A stretch of DNA of 64,000 nucleotides from Pterobdella sp. o SKG-2022 (lineage: Eukaryota > Annelida > Clitellata > Hirudinida > Piscicolidae): assembly GCA_964035795.1 (NCBI GenBank), contig OZ038321.1:9970790-10034789 (forward strand), written 5' to 3'. The first letter of the stretch is position 1. Every line of letters begins with the position of its first letter. Positions 20,661-33,954 of this stretch are shown here, one piece after another. The notes under the pieces were generated by a model. The model ran no database searches, was not told the DNA's origin, and saw only the letters and a list, made by a program, of their open reading frames with translations. Position numbers and translations under genes: made by a program.

Positions 20661-20949
20661 TTTTACACAAGAAGTAGCACTCTGTGAAACATCTGTTGAG
20701 CTAACAAAATCCCAATATTGGGTGACTAATGATGGTCAATCAAAAAAATGGTGGATAGCCAAGAATGGAGAAGAAATTACGTCATGTCACCAAAATGAAG
20801 ATCTTTTACTACTTATTGGATATATTTAGAATATTTGAATTTGGATTTTTATTTTATTTATTAAGGCTTACCAAAAAACACTAGCACAGTAGTTGGAGTT
20901 TTTCCTTCAACTTCCACGGTTTCTTGTTGTTCGATTGCCTCTTTTAATG

Positions 20950-22870
20950 ATAGGTAGTGACTTTCCTTGTCATCCTTAGTGGTTTTGAGTAGGCTGGTAT
21001 TTGATCTTCCTTTTTTTCAGGTTTTGATAAAATCAATCGAAAATTCAAATCACAACATTTAACATTAAAAGCTTGAAAGAAATTGCAGAAAAAACCGTCA
21101 CCAACAAAAGCAAAAACATGGAGCAATCACCTAGAACAAGTAGAACTGTCTAGAAAACAAAAAGACACTTGGCTAAAAATGACAAAAATATATAAAAAAA
21201 TACAGAAAATTTAAAGCCAAAAACACTCAAAAAGCAACAAATGAGTCAACTTGAATTCAAAGTCAAAATACATTAAGATAAGTGACTAGACAGACAAATA
21301 CTGAAAATTAAAGCGTGCTCTAATAACATGAAAATTTTTCAAGCCATGAAATTTTTGAAAATGAAAAATCTTTACAAATAACCAAGTCAAATAGAAGACA
21401 GTAAGAATCACTTCAAGAAAAAATTTAGTCTAGATATCTCAGCCACCCATCCAAAACAACTAACCTCTCCAAAAACTTTCAAAAAATAATAAATATTGAA
21501 GAAGTTCAAATGCAATGAAAAAAACTTGAAAATAAAAAATGCCAAGACAATGAAGACTGTTGAACTTTAAAATTTGGTGACAAGAGTATACTAAAATTAT
21601 AACTGATGAGTTCAATAAAGCCGCTTCAAATGAGAAAAGACATCGGAATCAACTCTGCCATTCTTATACCCATTCCCAAACCACAAAAAACTCTTAAACC
21701 CAAAAATCTAAAACCAATCTGCATTGTTCCAGTATTGAAAAAAATTCTTTTCCTCGTCATCCTCAATATAATGCAATAAGCCGCAAAAGAGTTTACCGGC
21801 CTCACGAAATCGGCGTTCAAAAAAGGTTGATCTACCGCTGACATCATTTAGACCCATTGCTTCAATAAGACTACCATGTATGACATGATAACAAGTATAA
21901 ATATCTCCGCCGCGTTTGAAACAATACAACGAAACTTACTCATAGACATTTGCTCTGAATTCTTCTCTGCAGATGACATCACATTTATAACATACCTCCT
22001 TTCAGACACTTCCCTCACAATCAAAATCTGCAAAAATACACTTTTTTTTTGAAACAACAATAAGTTTACTACAAGGAGATATTCTGAGTACTATACTGTT
22101 TTGCATATATCTAAAAAAAGCAATATCTCAACTTCCAACCAACTAGTTGGAAAAAAACTGATTTACACTGACGGCATAGATTTCGTAACTGAGAAACTCT
22201 CAAATATATTAGAAATACAAACTAAATAGCAAAAAACAACCTGTCAACCTTAAAAAAAATAACTGCATTGAAATCTACCAACCTTGATAATATAAAAACA
22301 CAAAACTAGGAACAAAACTATCAATGGATAAAGAAATTTCCTTCAAAAAACCTCTGATTCTAATCGCCATGAAATTTTTGTGCCACTGTGGATACTGTGG
22401 CACAAAAACAAAAAAAGTTGAAACAAAAAACTGAGAATGTTCATGGCATATATTTTTCCCATATTGTCCTAAAGTTATGGCACGTGGTCATTGGCGAAGA
22501 CAGGTGAAGACAAGCTGGACGCTTTCCACTGACGTCTTCTTCGGAGGGTTATAAACGTTTTTTGGCTAAAAAAAATCACAAACGATGAAATATATTGCAA
22601 AACAAGTCAAAAAAACTCAGAACAACAATAAGATATAAAAGACTCATCCTACTAGGACATACTGAGACAGAGCCCAACTCGTCTTTACAAAAATCAATAG
22701 ATGCATACTTCCACGCTGCAATCAAACCAACCCATTGCCGACCAAAAACCGCTATTTTATTCGTTCTACAAAAAGACCTCAAATCCTCAACATCAAATTA
22801 AATAACTTGGAAGATTTACGTAAAATAAGAACAGAAGATTCCACATGCGTTTCTCACCATTCTTTTATTG
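20950..22870 (+). mobile_element. degenerate LINE, RT to 3' end
   Basis: In broken plus-strand frames the order is a Lys-rich linker (21100-21460), an NPLTSPKTF-like segment, and an RT finger region resembling IPIPKPQKTLKPKNLKPICIVP (21660-21730). A palm region follows (22060-22200), then a tail with KLDAFH-RLLRRVINVFWPKKITNDEIYCK (22510-22600) and YKRLILLGHTETEPNSSLQK, SIDAYFHAAIKPTHCRPKTA (22630-22760). The 3' 500 bp is repeated at 62890-63660. Stops are frequent and the copy is dead. Confidence 0.65.
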
Positions 22871-23169
22871 TAAATTTCTATAGATCTTTCTATTTCTTTT
22901 TCGTTGACCAAGTGCTGCATTCAAAAAGCATAATAAATTGGACGTATGCTTTATTAATTTTTACCTTTTTCGATCTTAATATACTTGAAGTTCATATTTT
23001 ATTCATTCTTTGCATGACTATTATTGCTAGCTTTTTCCTTCTTTTCCATTTTTTATTAAAATCGAAAAATATCTCCAGTTTTTTGTTTTTTTTCCATTCA
23101 TTATTTCTTTCATCAAATGATAGAGTTTCTTTTTTGCTCTGTTCATTTGTAGGTTAAAATCAAGAAACC

Positions 23170-23485
23170 AGGGTTTTTTCGAAAATGTTGAGGTTTATAT
23201 CATCTTTACTTATGATATCTACGTCATCAGCATACGCTACGTCTTGCGCAAGCACTTTTTTCTGACGTCTTTCATTGCTGCTTCTAAATACGTTGTGAAA
23301 AGGACTGGACTGAGCCCGTCACTCTGTGAGCACCCATATTTGTTGCAAAAGTGAGACCTTCTTTGTTCGTTCTGACTTTCAGTTTTGTGTCTTTCAAAAA
23401 AAAGTTGATTAGTTTTGAGTTTCCAGGTGTGCAAGTGTTGGCTATAACCTTCCTGAGTTTTCCAAGATTCACTGTATCAACATAC
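23170..23485 (-). mobile_element. LINE RT-palm fragment
   Basis: The minus strand carries KVIANTCTPGNSKLINFFLK, a GDSLSPVLFT-like block (SDGLSPVLFTTYLEAAMKDVR) and VAYADDVDIISKDDIN, so the catalytic YADD region is visible. There is one frameshift inside. It resembles the RT fragment at 52550-53450. Confidence 0.7.
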
Positions 23486-24203
23486 CTTACATAGGGGATC
23501 TTATTTTATTATCGTTGTTCGACTATTCTCACTTTACTGCCTTTAATTTGTACTATAGTTCATCTCATAATACAGTTTTTACGATATTTTTTTGCATATT
23601 TATGAACTTCAAAATTAACTTTATCTTGAATGACAGTATAAATAAGCGGTGTCATTAGTGTTTTTCACACTTGAAAATGTTACTTACTCAACAAAAAGCT
23701 TTGTAAATTATAAAAATTAATTAGTTTTTTAACTTATACTTAACTCATAATATAAACTTAACAATCAATATCCCCACGAATTAAAACTAGCTATATAAAA
23801 AAAAGGTACAAAATACCAGGCCTATAATACTACTCACAACGATAAGAAAAATAATTTCAAACATTACTCTTGCTAGAATTTCAACATCCCCCACAACTTA
23901 GCAGTCTAGAAAAAAAGAAGATCAATAGAAGATGTTGTCTGGACCCACAAGATGAAAATTTTCAGTACACTAACCTTGGGCACTGAGACATCAAGGCATA
24001 GCTCTGTCATCTTCTTTTGCTACAGTGGATCTTAGAAAATTTGTAAGTTTTGATTTTTTCTCAAATATTATTGGATAAAATTCATAAACAAAGGTTGATA
24101 TTTTAGCCTGTAATAGATCAATTAGTTTTTCCGTTGATAAATCTCATTTTTGGTAAATTTGGCTGTCTTTTAAAAAACAATCACTTTCCCCTAGCTATTT
24201 CAG

Positions 24204-24413
24204 TATAGACCAATGCGATTGAAGGAAGTTTGGACAAGATTTTTTTAATTTGCTATTTCTCCCGCTAAGAAAGTACTTTAATTATATCATTTATTTTACA
24301 AATATCAATAAAAAATAGCAAAACAAAACCAAACCAAAACAATGTTTTCTTAGCGGAAAAAATAGCAAAATAAAAAAAAACTGGCCCAAACCTGCTTTCC
24401 TCCTATTGGTCTT
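24204..24413. repeat. 210-bp inverted-repeat (MITE-like) element
   Basis: The left arm TAGACCAAT..GAAGGAAGTTTGG..AAGATTTTTTTAATTTGCTATTTCTCCCGCTAAGAAA pairs with the right arm TTTCTTAGCGGAAAAAATAGCAAAATAAAA..CCAAACCTGCTTTCCTCCTATTGGTCTTA over about 65 bp. A 75-bp AT-rich centre separates the arms. Confidence 0.65.
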
Positions 24414-25329
24414 AAATTAATTGCTTTGTTTTTATATACTCAGCGTGAACTTTCATTTTTTTGGGAACGGCAAAATTTTCAAAATCGATTTTTTCAATAA
24501 ACTTCATGTTCTAATAACCCGACTGCATGCTCAGGGAGCGAAATGCATATAAAGTAGATCCAATAAATAAATATTTGAAAATATTTACCATAAATTATTT
24601 ATATTCATAATATTCATGTTAAATATCTGAATAAATGATTTTGGTACACCTTCATGAGAATGTGTTATCAAAAAACATGAATTAAGACAAAAGAAAAGTC
24701 TAATTTATGCCAAATACTAAAAATAGAAATGGAGTACAGAATAATGTACTACATCAAGCAATCAAAACTTTCAAAATCAATAAAAAAAATAAAAAATAAT
24801 CCATGAGAAACCGATTTTCCAAACAGATTTGACGGACCGAACTAAAGCTATAATGGAAGTTATATATTCCGCATAACTGAGCCTCGTCTGTGCATGACTT
24901 GCTCCAACATTGAGATGTTTTTTTAGTTATAATACTTTTCAAAGTTAACTTTTTCAGCTGTTTGTTCAAAAACTTATTTTAAATATAATCTCAAATTTTC
25001 ATTTTCAAATCATTTTTCTATTTGTTCGAAAATTTTCGATTTTACGCGTCAAATGAAAATTTCGGAAGTCTATTTATTTAAAAAAAAACTTAATTTTTGA
25101 TAAGTTAGTACTTATTCCAACACATTTGGTAGTATTCATATAAAATTTAGCAGATATTAATGTTTTATAATTAGGTCTAACTTAGCAGAAATTATAATTT
25201 TATTTTGAATAAATAGATCTTAAATACTTCCCAAATCAAAATATAAAAAACAGATATATACAATCTCTCTAAATTGTTTTATTGAAGAATAATTCGCGTT
25301 CATCTAAAACGCTTCTGGTTCTGTTAGCA

Positions 25330-26645
25330 AATCAGCGTTTTTATTCAGAATGGCAACCATCTGTTTTTTTCCATGTTTCAGCTGATATAGCTTTTACTTT
25401 GTGGTACATGAGGTCTAGTCGGCCTCTCTTTTCCAGTTCTTCAATTTTCGAACATTGATCCTTGAACCACTCTTCTTTTGCCTTATCTGTTTTTTTTCTG
25501 AGCAATTTGTCCAGTCTTCTGTACATACGTCTTCTTTCTTCAGTTGCTATTCCCTTCCGCCACGTTATCTCTCGCATCTTCTCCATCATTCCTTCTGTCA
25601 CTCACGGTTTCTTTTGAGATTTTTCTTTTCTCGTTCCAACCGTTTTTATTGCCTTTTGCATCATTTTTTCTTTCAAACGCAACCATTGATTTTTCACATC
25701 GTTTATTTGATCACATTTCTTAGCCAGTGCATTGTTTATTTCTTTAGTGAAGCTCTTCCCCGTTTCACAGTTTTTCAGAGCTTTTTTGTTTCCCAAAACT
25801 CGCTGTTTTGTTCGGTGGGGTCTTTTCAAACGTTAACGCACTTTCATCATAACCATGTTGTGATCAGAATTTGATTCAGCTCTAGGATAAGCAAGGGCAT
25901 TTGTACGCTGTTTTTGTAACGGTTTTGTACAATAATGTAATCCAGCTGGAAGCTGTTGCAGTCTCCAAAAGCTTTCCAGGTATATACTCGCCGTTTTGGT
26001 TGTTTGAACCAGATATTCATGATGCAAAGCTTATTTCTTTGACAGAATTGATTCAAAAGCCTGCTTCTCTCATTTCTGGTTCCCAGGCCATGATCACCTA
26101 CAAGCATACCATCACTCTTGTCCCACCACTGCATTCATGTCTCCCAAGATTAAGGTCTACTCTCTGTTTGGTAACCCTTCTATCTTGTCTTCCATTTGCT
26201 CATAGAGTTCTACCATTTCTTCATCAACATGAGCTGAAGTTGGCATATAAGCTATTTTTACATGGATGTCTACTGAAGCTGCTTTCAACCTCATAATCAT
26301 CATTCTATCACTTATACACTCCACTTCTTTTACTACATTTGCAGTCTCCATACACAAAAATAAACTTACTCTCTTCCCCTCCTGAAATAAAATTCTCAAT
26401 CCATCATCTTCAATATCACCTCGTCTTTTCCATCTTATCTCTGTGAGACCCATCAGGCTGATATTATGCCTTCTCATCTCATTTTTTACACACTCTAAAG
26501 ATTTTGGGCTTATTAAGCTTCTAATATTCCATGAAGCTATTTTCAGCTCCCCATCATGCATTTTTGGCAGATACCCTATTTTCTTCACCTGACTTGGCGT
26601 CATGAAATTTGTTCTTGTTTTCAAAGGTGGTTTTTTATTGCCTTC
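25330..26645 (-). mobile_element. RTE-clade LINE, endonuclease half only
   Basis: From right to left on the minus strand: GELKIASWNIRSLISPKSLE, ISLMGLTEIRWKRRGDIEDD, RMMIMRLKAASVDIHVKIAYMPTS, then GDHGLGTRNERSRLL, LCIMNIWFKQPKRRVYTWKA, QLDYIIVQNRY, SNSDHNMVMMKVR and WLRLKEKMMQKAIK. This is the classic RTE AP-endonuclease layout, with the key TEIRW, SDHN and QLDYI motifs. The copy breaks off near 25330 just before RT, so it is 3' truncated, unlike most dead LINE copies, which lack the 5' end. Confidence 0.82.
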
Positions 26646-27359
26646 CTCTATTTCCTTACAAATCTGTTTTTTGGAATGCTTCAGTCTTTTTTAGTTTGAG
26701 GTGAAAGATTTTTCGAAGCACTTGTGTTGAAGGAATCTCTTTATTATTAGAAAAACTTAGTGAAAATTCTTTAGAGTAATTCATCATGAATTAAATTATA
26801 TTAATTTATAAAATTTTCCTAATCAAAAATATATCAATTCCCCATATTTTATCTCACTAAAAATATTGCTTGCTAAATGATGAAAAATCTACCAAAAAAT
26901 AACTCAATAGTTATAATTTATTGCATAAATATAAAAAAGGAAATGAAACAACCCGTAATTTTAGCCAAAAACAGAATTAATCGTTCAAAGTTTATAAAAC
27001 AACCTTTTCGCCGGATGTTAAAAGTGAACTTAGCAATACGGGCCGCAAAAGTAGCAAAAGATCAATACAAAATCTGTTACCGTAGAAGCTAAACTGTTTT
27101 TCAGACTGCTTGCTGTAACTGGTTGCAGGTAACTGAAGTGTTATGCGCATAACTTATAAATATATCTCATGAAACGTGTTATTATTAAGTCCCTTCAAGT
27201 CAAGCCAAAACAAAAAAGTGTCATGTACCAACTCACACATCCTAGTTATCATCATAGTCTTTGACATTACCACTATCATTATCACAAAGAACAACATCAT
27301 TCTTTCTATTAACATCCACCTAATTCAACCAAGAAAATTTCACCAGCTCTTTTACATTT

Positions 27360-29495
27360 TTAAGCACGCTTCTCTTCAACAACGGGTGCGCACCCAACGG
27401 GAGTGTCGAAAAGGTTCTCAACCACGTCAGCTTCCGACCACAAAGCATTTCGAAAATCCATCCATCATTTTTTCACTGCTCACCAAGTCACAAACAACTC
27501 GAAGATACAGGTTTCTTTCGGTACTCGCTCCAAAAAGTGTCAAAAGAGTCTTTGAAAGTTGGCGCAGTACAACAGCAACAACAACAACAACAATAACAAC
27601 AGCGGGACAAAGATCAAAAAACCTTCTCGTGGTGTCCCGCGAAGGGCCTGACTCCAAAGAAGGTCCGCGAATCCAAAATCACTTCACTTAGACTCGCACA
27701 GTGGGAAGCTTTCCTCCCTTTTTCACTGATCGGAGCTGCAATGCCCGCCCTGCATCTCCGATCACTTCTATGCTGACGACTTGGCGCTGTTATGTAGTGG
27801 TAGTAATAAAAAAGAGATGGCGGCGACACTAGAATCAGAGGCAGCCAAAGTATACCAATGGGCCTCTGACAACCACCCAACCCTCAAGACGGCGAAGTTC
27901 AAAGTCGCTTTTTTCTCTATGGATGCTTCTGAATCCTCCTGGAATATAAAGATCACGGTAGGGGCTTTGAGACTCAAAACGAACCCCACTCCTACATTCT
28001 TGAGGTTTCGATATGAGCGCCGTTTGACGTTCAACGATCACGTCCGGCACTTGAGCCAAGTCATGAAGCAAAGCTCCAACCTTATGCGACAACTGAGCGG
28101 TACGTCTTAGGGATGGCGACTCTTGGAGATGCGGACGATCTACATAGCCACACTACGATCACTCGTAGAATACGCAGCTCATGCCTGGGTGCCCTGGGCT
28201 TCCAAAACCTCCATCCAAAAATTAGAGAGGGCACAATCAGACGCGGCTCGAACAATTACGGGCCAACTCCGATCTACTCCCATTGACATTGTCTTCTATG
28301 AAGCTCAGCTCCCAATACTATTTTCTCGACTTCAGCTGGCCTGCCTTAGGAAAGCTGACGATTGGTTCCACCCATCTCCCAACAACGACAAGAGAGTGCT
28401 ACTGCAAACGCACTGTCCAAAACGACTCAAAAGAGGTGATCGGAGGAACACTACCATCCCAATTCTATCTTCCCTTAATCTCACACCAGCGGCGCGGAAC
28501 ATGTACATGTTTCTAATATGCCGTGGCCACTACCCCCTCAGCCACCTATCCACTTCCAAAGTCCCCATCCCCTGCTCAACAACTCGCCGCTGCAGAGGAA
28601 ACAATTTCGGCTGAAGGCCCAACCGACCTGCAAATCTTTACTGATGGATCCACCCTCAACGGTACGGAGAAGGGAAAAGCCGGAGTGGTCGTCTTTAGAG
28701 GAAACACACTGATCCACTTCTGGGATGCGCCTACTGGGACTTTTAGCAGCTCTTTTCAGGCCGAGGATACTGCCTTAATCGCTGCCATTTCTTGGCTCGA
28801 ACAGAATGACGACTGGTTCTCAGTCTCCATCATCACAGACTGCAAGTCACTTTTACCACCCTTCTCTAACCCCAATATTACTGACCCATCCCTCTTGTCT
28901 CTCAACACTTCAATTGCGGCCTTCTATCCCACTAAAAACATCCGATTGATCTGGGTCCCGGGCCACTGCAACCTCCCGGGCAACGACCTAGCAGACGAGC
29001 TGGCCAAACTAGGCTCTGCCCTTCCCCAACTTACCACCTTACTGGATACACAGACCCGGTTTGCCATTATTCGCAAAAGCTGCAAATTCCTTCTATCTAC
29101 TTACCCCCGCCTCATTTATCTCACCGTTTCCCGTCCAAACCCGAAAGAAGAGTCCCAACTGTCAAAGAAAGACCTTGAGAATCTCATCCGATTCTGGTCT
29201 GGTCACCATCCCGCACTCAAAAGATGGTAACATCTGACGGGGAAAAATGAAGATGATCGGTGCCGCCTCTGCGGAGAAGAAGAAGAATCGGCTGAGCATC
29301 TATGGGTGCGGTGCCCTGCATTCCAGTCTGCCCGTTACCACCGCCAGTTGGGTATCTCTTTCGGAGAACTAAGAAGCTTCCCACAAGCGAGTCTAGCGCT
29401 TTTGAGGATCATTCTCAGGCTTCTTGAGTGACAAAAAACAACAAAAACAAGCTTAACAACAATAGCAACAGCAACAACAACAAAAACAAACTTTT
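27360..29495 (+). mobile_element. GC-richer ingi/I-group LINE with RNase H and CCHC tail
   Basis: The composition shifts to visibly higher GC. The frames give the RT end (YADDLALLCSGSNKKEMAATL), ARTITGQLRSTPIDIVFYEA, and an RNase H domain (28620-29010). The RNase H has IFTDGSTLNGT, a Glu in SFQAEDTALIAAISWL, ITDCKSLLPP and LIWVPGHCNLPGNDLADELA, so the D..E..D..D active-site set is present. A CRLCGEEEES-EHLWVRC zinc-knuckle-like tail follows (29260-29320), then a (CAA)-rich 3' end. A second (CAA)n run sits at 27568-27601, upstream of the RT end, and most of the RT is missing. Confidence 0.82.
27568..27601 (+). repeat. (CAA)n microsatellite
   Basis: This is a short interrupted CAA/CAG run inside the ingi-like element. 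A similar run forms the element's 3' tail at about 29430-29490. Confidence 0.8.
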
Positions 29496-29609
29496 CATCT
29501 CAAATGAATCAACAAAAACTCGATAACATCAAAAACATTATTTGTTACCCTCAACCATGAAAAAATTAATCTTTTTCATTTTCGCCAAAACCTTTGAAAG
29601 TAAACAAAA

Positions 29610-30130
29610 CTCAGCCAACCTCAAACCAAATCAATTACGAATATGATTACAGTGGCATTAACTTGCTAGACCACTGAGTATTCTGAACTGTGAAAGCAAA
29701 AAAACTAAATGCAATATAATGTAATGTAAGTTTTCATAGATACAGCAATCTAACAAGGATTATAAAAGTATAACTAAATGAAATAAAGTAGAAAACTAAG
29801 ATTATAGGAAAAATAAGTCTGTTGTTTGAAACAAAAGCAATCATAATAACACTAGAAATGACATTTTGAAAACTGAGCTGATTTTATAAAAGAGTTATTC
29901 GTAATTAAATCTGTGGTAATAAACAAACAAATATACATTAGCTTTCAAATGAAAATTTTGATCTATTAAATGTTAATTTTAGACAAACTGAACAATTCAT
30001 TGTCTTCAGCTTCTTTTTAATAGTACTTTCATACCACCACAATCAAGTACCTATTTTTTTGGTTGTTGCATATTTCAATATTAATTATAATCTAATATTT
30101 TCTTTATCTTTAATAGTGCTTTCATCAAGT
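29610..30130 (+). repeat. dispersed repeat family A, copy 2 left part
   Basis: Sequence from AAATCAATTACGAATATGATTACAGTGG through TAATGTAAGTTTTCATAGATACAGC to GTTTGAAACAAAAGCAATCATAAT is the reverse complement of 52275-52510. Its continuation (AAAACTGAGCTGATTTTATAAA) matches 52228-52255 in reverse. It is split from its right part (31380-31625) by a LINE insertion. Confidence 0.6.
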
Positions 30131-31262
30131 CTCTCTCTTGGCTTGACTTCGCGAAAGAAGATTTTATGAAGGGGGTTTCCCACGTCTAATGCAAGTTCGC
30201 TCGTGGCAGCCTAGGCCAATGCGAGATAGGCAGGTGCAACCACAGCGACTGCAGTTGAAGGTTATGTGAGGTACGACTGCTGAGGCATCACGATTTTCCA
30301 TTCTGCAACGTTTTTCATTCAGGTTGATTTTGCGAGAATCCTCAAAAGAGGAAGCAGCCTGGTGGATGATGTGGCATCAGATGCCGCGGTTGGCAGCCAA
30401 AGTAGACCACTGGCTATGGTCAATGTGGCAGGTACTAAGTGATTTTTTCAGAAATTCTTGATAACGCCTTTTCGGTGCCGCTCTGTCATGGTGGCCAGTG
30501 GAAAGCTCGTCATACAAGACCTACTTGGGTAAGCGATAATTCCCCATTATATGTTATGCCCAGCATAGCTGTGACTTCAGTAGCATGGCTTTAATACTAC
30601 TGATCTCCGCTTGTTTAAGAACCTCAACATTTGTGACGTTATTGCTCCAGTGAATGTTGAGAATAGTACAAAGACAGCGCTGGTGGAAATACTCCAGAAG
30701 TCACATGTTGTGACGATAAGTTACCCATGCTTCAGAACCATACAGTAGTGAGTATGACGGCTCTGTACACGCTGAGCTTGGTGTCCTTCTTCAGATGCTT
30801 GTTTTTCCAGACTTTTTTGTACAGTATGCCAAAAGCGTTGTTTGAATTGAACAGTCTTTTGTCCATTTCTCTGTCAATCTTGGCATCTGATGTGATTTCG
30901 CAGCCCAAGTGAATTGGTGAACGGTCTTCAAAACAGGCTCAGCAATGGTGATGTAAAGAAAACAATACTCTTATTGAGGTGCAGGTTGGTGGAGAACTTC
31001 CGTCTTTTTCGGGTTGACTTAGAGACTAAAAAGTTGGACAGTTTCTGCGAAGCTGGATGTTAGATGCTTCAAGGCTCTTTTGGTATGTGCAACAAAGGCA
31101 GCGTCGTCGGCAAATAGAAGGTCTTGAACTAACTGCTCACAAGTCTTTGTGTGAGCCTGCAACCTCCTAAGGTTGAATAGACTGCCGTCGAAGCGATGGT
31201 GGATGTATACAGCGTCTTTTTCGTCAAGGTCTTTCATGGCTTTCATCAAGTAATGTCAGCCT
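30130..31262 (-). mobile_element. LINE 3' half (RT palm to tail)
   Basis: The minus strand reads AMKDLDEKDAVYIHHRFDGS, FNLRRLQAHTKTCEQLVQ, DLLFADDAAFVAHTKRAL and HLTSSFAETVQLF. After a frameshift come tail pieces (KLSVYRAVILTTVWF-like at 30770-30720, HRDRAAPKRRYQEFLK-like at 30480-30430). The LLFADDA catalytic block is intact. It is inserted in repeat family A. Confidence 0.8.
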
Positions 31263-31379
31263 TCAGAACCACCAAAAAAAACCCCAAAGTGTTTATTTTT
31301 GTATTGTTTATTGTTGCATAATATAAAATTTTTGCTATTCACAATTCATTTTCATTTTATGAAAAGTAAAAACCAGAAT

Positions 31380-31625
31380 TCATCTCAAAAGAAAGGCTTG
31401 GTAGTTCTTGCATGTTATTGTACCGAGTTATTGAATTTGGGAATAAAATTACTAAATTATTTTAAATAATAATATTTTGACATTTTTTACCCTAATTATT
31501 TTTTCAAAGACATTGTATGTATTTTTTAAATAGTTTGTACCAAAAATTATCAAATTTTAAAGTATAAAAATCGACTACAAGAATCGCCATTATAACTTAT
31601 ACAGGCCAAATTCGATTGGCACCAT
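31380..31625 (+). repeat. dispersed repeat family A, copy 2 right part
   Basis: GGTAGTTCTTGCATGTTATTGTACCGAGTTATTGAATTT through AATCGACTACAAGAATCGCCATTATAAC to CAAATTCGATTGGC is the reverse complement of about 51895-52090. Confidence 0.6.
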
Positions 31626-33950
31626 CTATCAAGCTCTTCAATAACTCATTTACAACACAGGGTTTTAATATTTCTGTCCACCGTTATAATAAATAACTTC
31701 AACATTCAAACTGAACATCAACTAAATCACAAAAAATAAACTAACTCGATCATGTAATTTTAAAAAACTTATCGCCACACTTCAAGGGATAAACATAAAA
31801 AATATACGCACATCCAAACCCCATCTTTAGACCGTTATAAGGGATAAAATCGTAGTCCGTAAATAGCGAGGCCTATTAACGTAAACTTTTTCCTCATTTC
31901 CAAACTCAAATCTAAAAAATAGATCAATAAAAACCATCGAAAACCTGAAAATTCCAAAAACTTCATAACAGAAATCTTCATATTTCAGTCAACTTACAAA
32001 CTTAAACATCACTAATCTTTTCAAAAATTTCAATAATCTCTTGAACTTTATAATCGCAACAGACTTCAACGATTTACTGTAGCACTCTTCTTACTCTGAT
32101 AACTAAGGCCAACTTATACCCAACCTAATTTTCAACTCCAATCATATATTGAAAAATATCTCGTTTTTTTCTCTTTCAACCCAAACCAACGTTCAACCTC
32201 ACCATAAAGCAAAAATGGTGAGATAATGTTTCTCACATTATATTTATTTTTTCCATTCAGCATGAACAGAGAAAATTTTCTTTTCAATATGAAAGTGTCA
32301 ATAACTCAGACTGACATATCCCAAAGGGCATATAAATAGAAATCAGTTGTTTTCTTGAGGTTGGACCCCTAACGTTGCATTTCATCAGACTAGTGTGAAT
32401 TGAGTTATTTTTCACTAGTTAACCAAATTTCATTATAAATATAAGCATTTCTATAGCCGACTTTATTCCCGTAATTTTTCTTATTTCTCCATTAAATAAA
32501 CTGATTTTAATCAAAATACTTTGATTATGGTATTTGAATTTTACTAAGTGTAATAAATATATGCAAATTTTTGTGAAGCTGATTAATTCATTTATTTCGC
32601 CAACAAGCTTGAGGTATTAACATCTTTTTATTTTATGACAGACGTTAAGCCACCTTTTTTTGCCATAATTTTTCAAATTTGTTAATATTAATGTGATAAC
32701 TTCATGAAACTTAATTAATGTTTTAAATTTCAAGTTTTTCATTCCGCATTCGTTCCATGTTTGTGGAACAAAGCTTTAGCCGGTTTAACCCTCAGAGTCA
32801 TCTAGACACAAAAGCCCCATGATCTCGACAAAATAGCACTTCACTGGATGGCATTGTTAGTTATGACTTTGAAAAATGCTCAGCTTAGTATTGGCAAGTG
32901 TTTTTCGTGAAGTCTTATAGACAAAACCCATTTTGAGTCACAACCAGCCTTCAAATACAACTACTGGTTTTACACGCAACGCATTTTGAAGAAAGAATAA
33001 CTGAATTCAAAAGTAATAAAAATAAATTGATTAAACATTTGAAAAGAATATTTACAAAGATCTCAAAATCTCTCAAGCTAAATTGTTGATCAAGCTGTCT
33101 ATATACAGCGAAAATATTTATATTGAAATTATTAGTAACTCTAATATTTTAATTTTTGCTGTTTTTTTATTTGGTAAATAAATAAAAATAACCATACAAG
33201 AAGGTAAAGCTATAACACTTCCTTAATCTATATTTAAATTTATATTTTCGTTCCTGCATTGTTTCATATCAGATTATGTTTATATCGTATTGCTCTGCTG
33301 TGTGCGTAGTTCCGCATACGCTTAAGAACAATCTTCAAAAATTGATCGTTATGTAGAAGGCATCGAATTTGAAGAGAAACCTGAGAAAAAAATTTATTTT
33401 AGATTTTATTTTTAATTAAGAACATAAAAAAGTTGTCAAAAAGTATTATAAATTTTGGGAAATTTTATTTTATCAACTTAAAATTTCAAGAAAAATTTTT
33501 AATACATCTTTTAGAACATAAAACTTTTTAGAGACATCTTAAGGTACTTTTAAGCAATATCAATAATCATTAACGTCGATATTATGAGATGAATTTTAGT
33601 ACATTTATTAGCAAAAAAAGCTAAAGTTTTTGGTAAGTATAGTTACTATACTTTTGCTGATAAATACTTTTTTGCTAATAAAAACATGAGAAACCTGGAT
33701 ACTGTCCGAAGGAGGGGACATGAAGATTAGGTTATCTACGAAAAAAGGAAAATTTTATTCTTTAAAGTCTAAAACATACCTAAACTCAATCGATTAAAAA
33801 TAATTCTTTAAACTTTTTAGAATACATAATTACATAGATAATTATGAAATTGATGCATTCTCAATCGTTATAATAAGAACTTACTTGAATCTACACAATT
33901 ATTTTTACTATAAAAACCAATAATTTCAACACATTCAATTTATGCTGATG
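31626..33950. other. AT-rich stretch without recognised genes
   Basis: I see no supported coding region. At 33610-33650 there is a degenerate reverse copy of the structured 30-bp motif (AGCTAAAGTTTTTGGTAAGTATAG). Confidence 0.4.
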
Positions 33951-33954
33951 TTTA

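Noticed and set aside
27427..27657. Val-rich minus-strand frame suggestive of a membrane protein
   Set aside because: The Val run is the antisense reading of a (CAA)n repeat inside a LINE.
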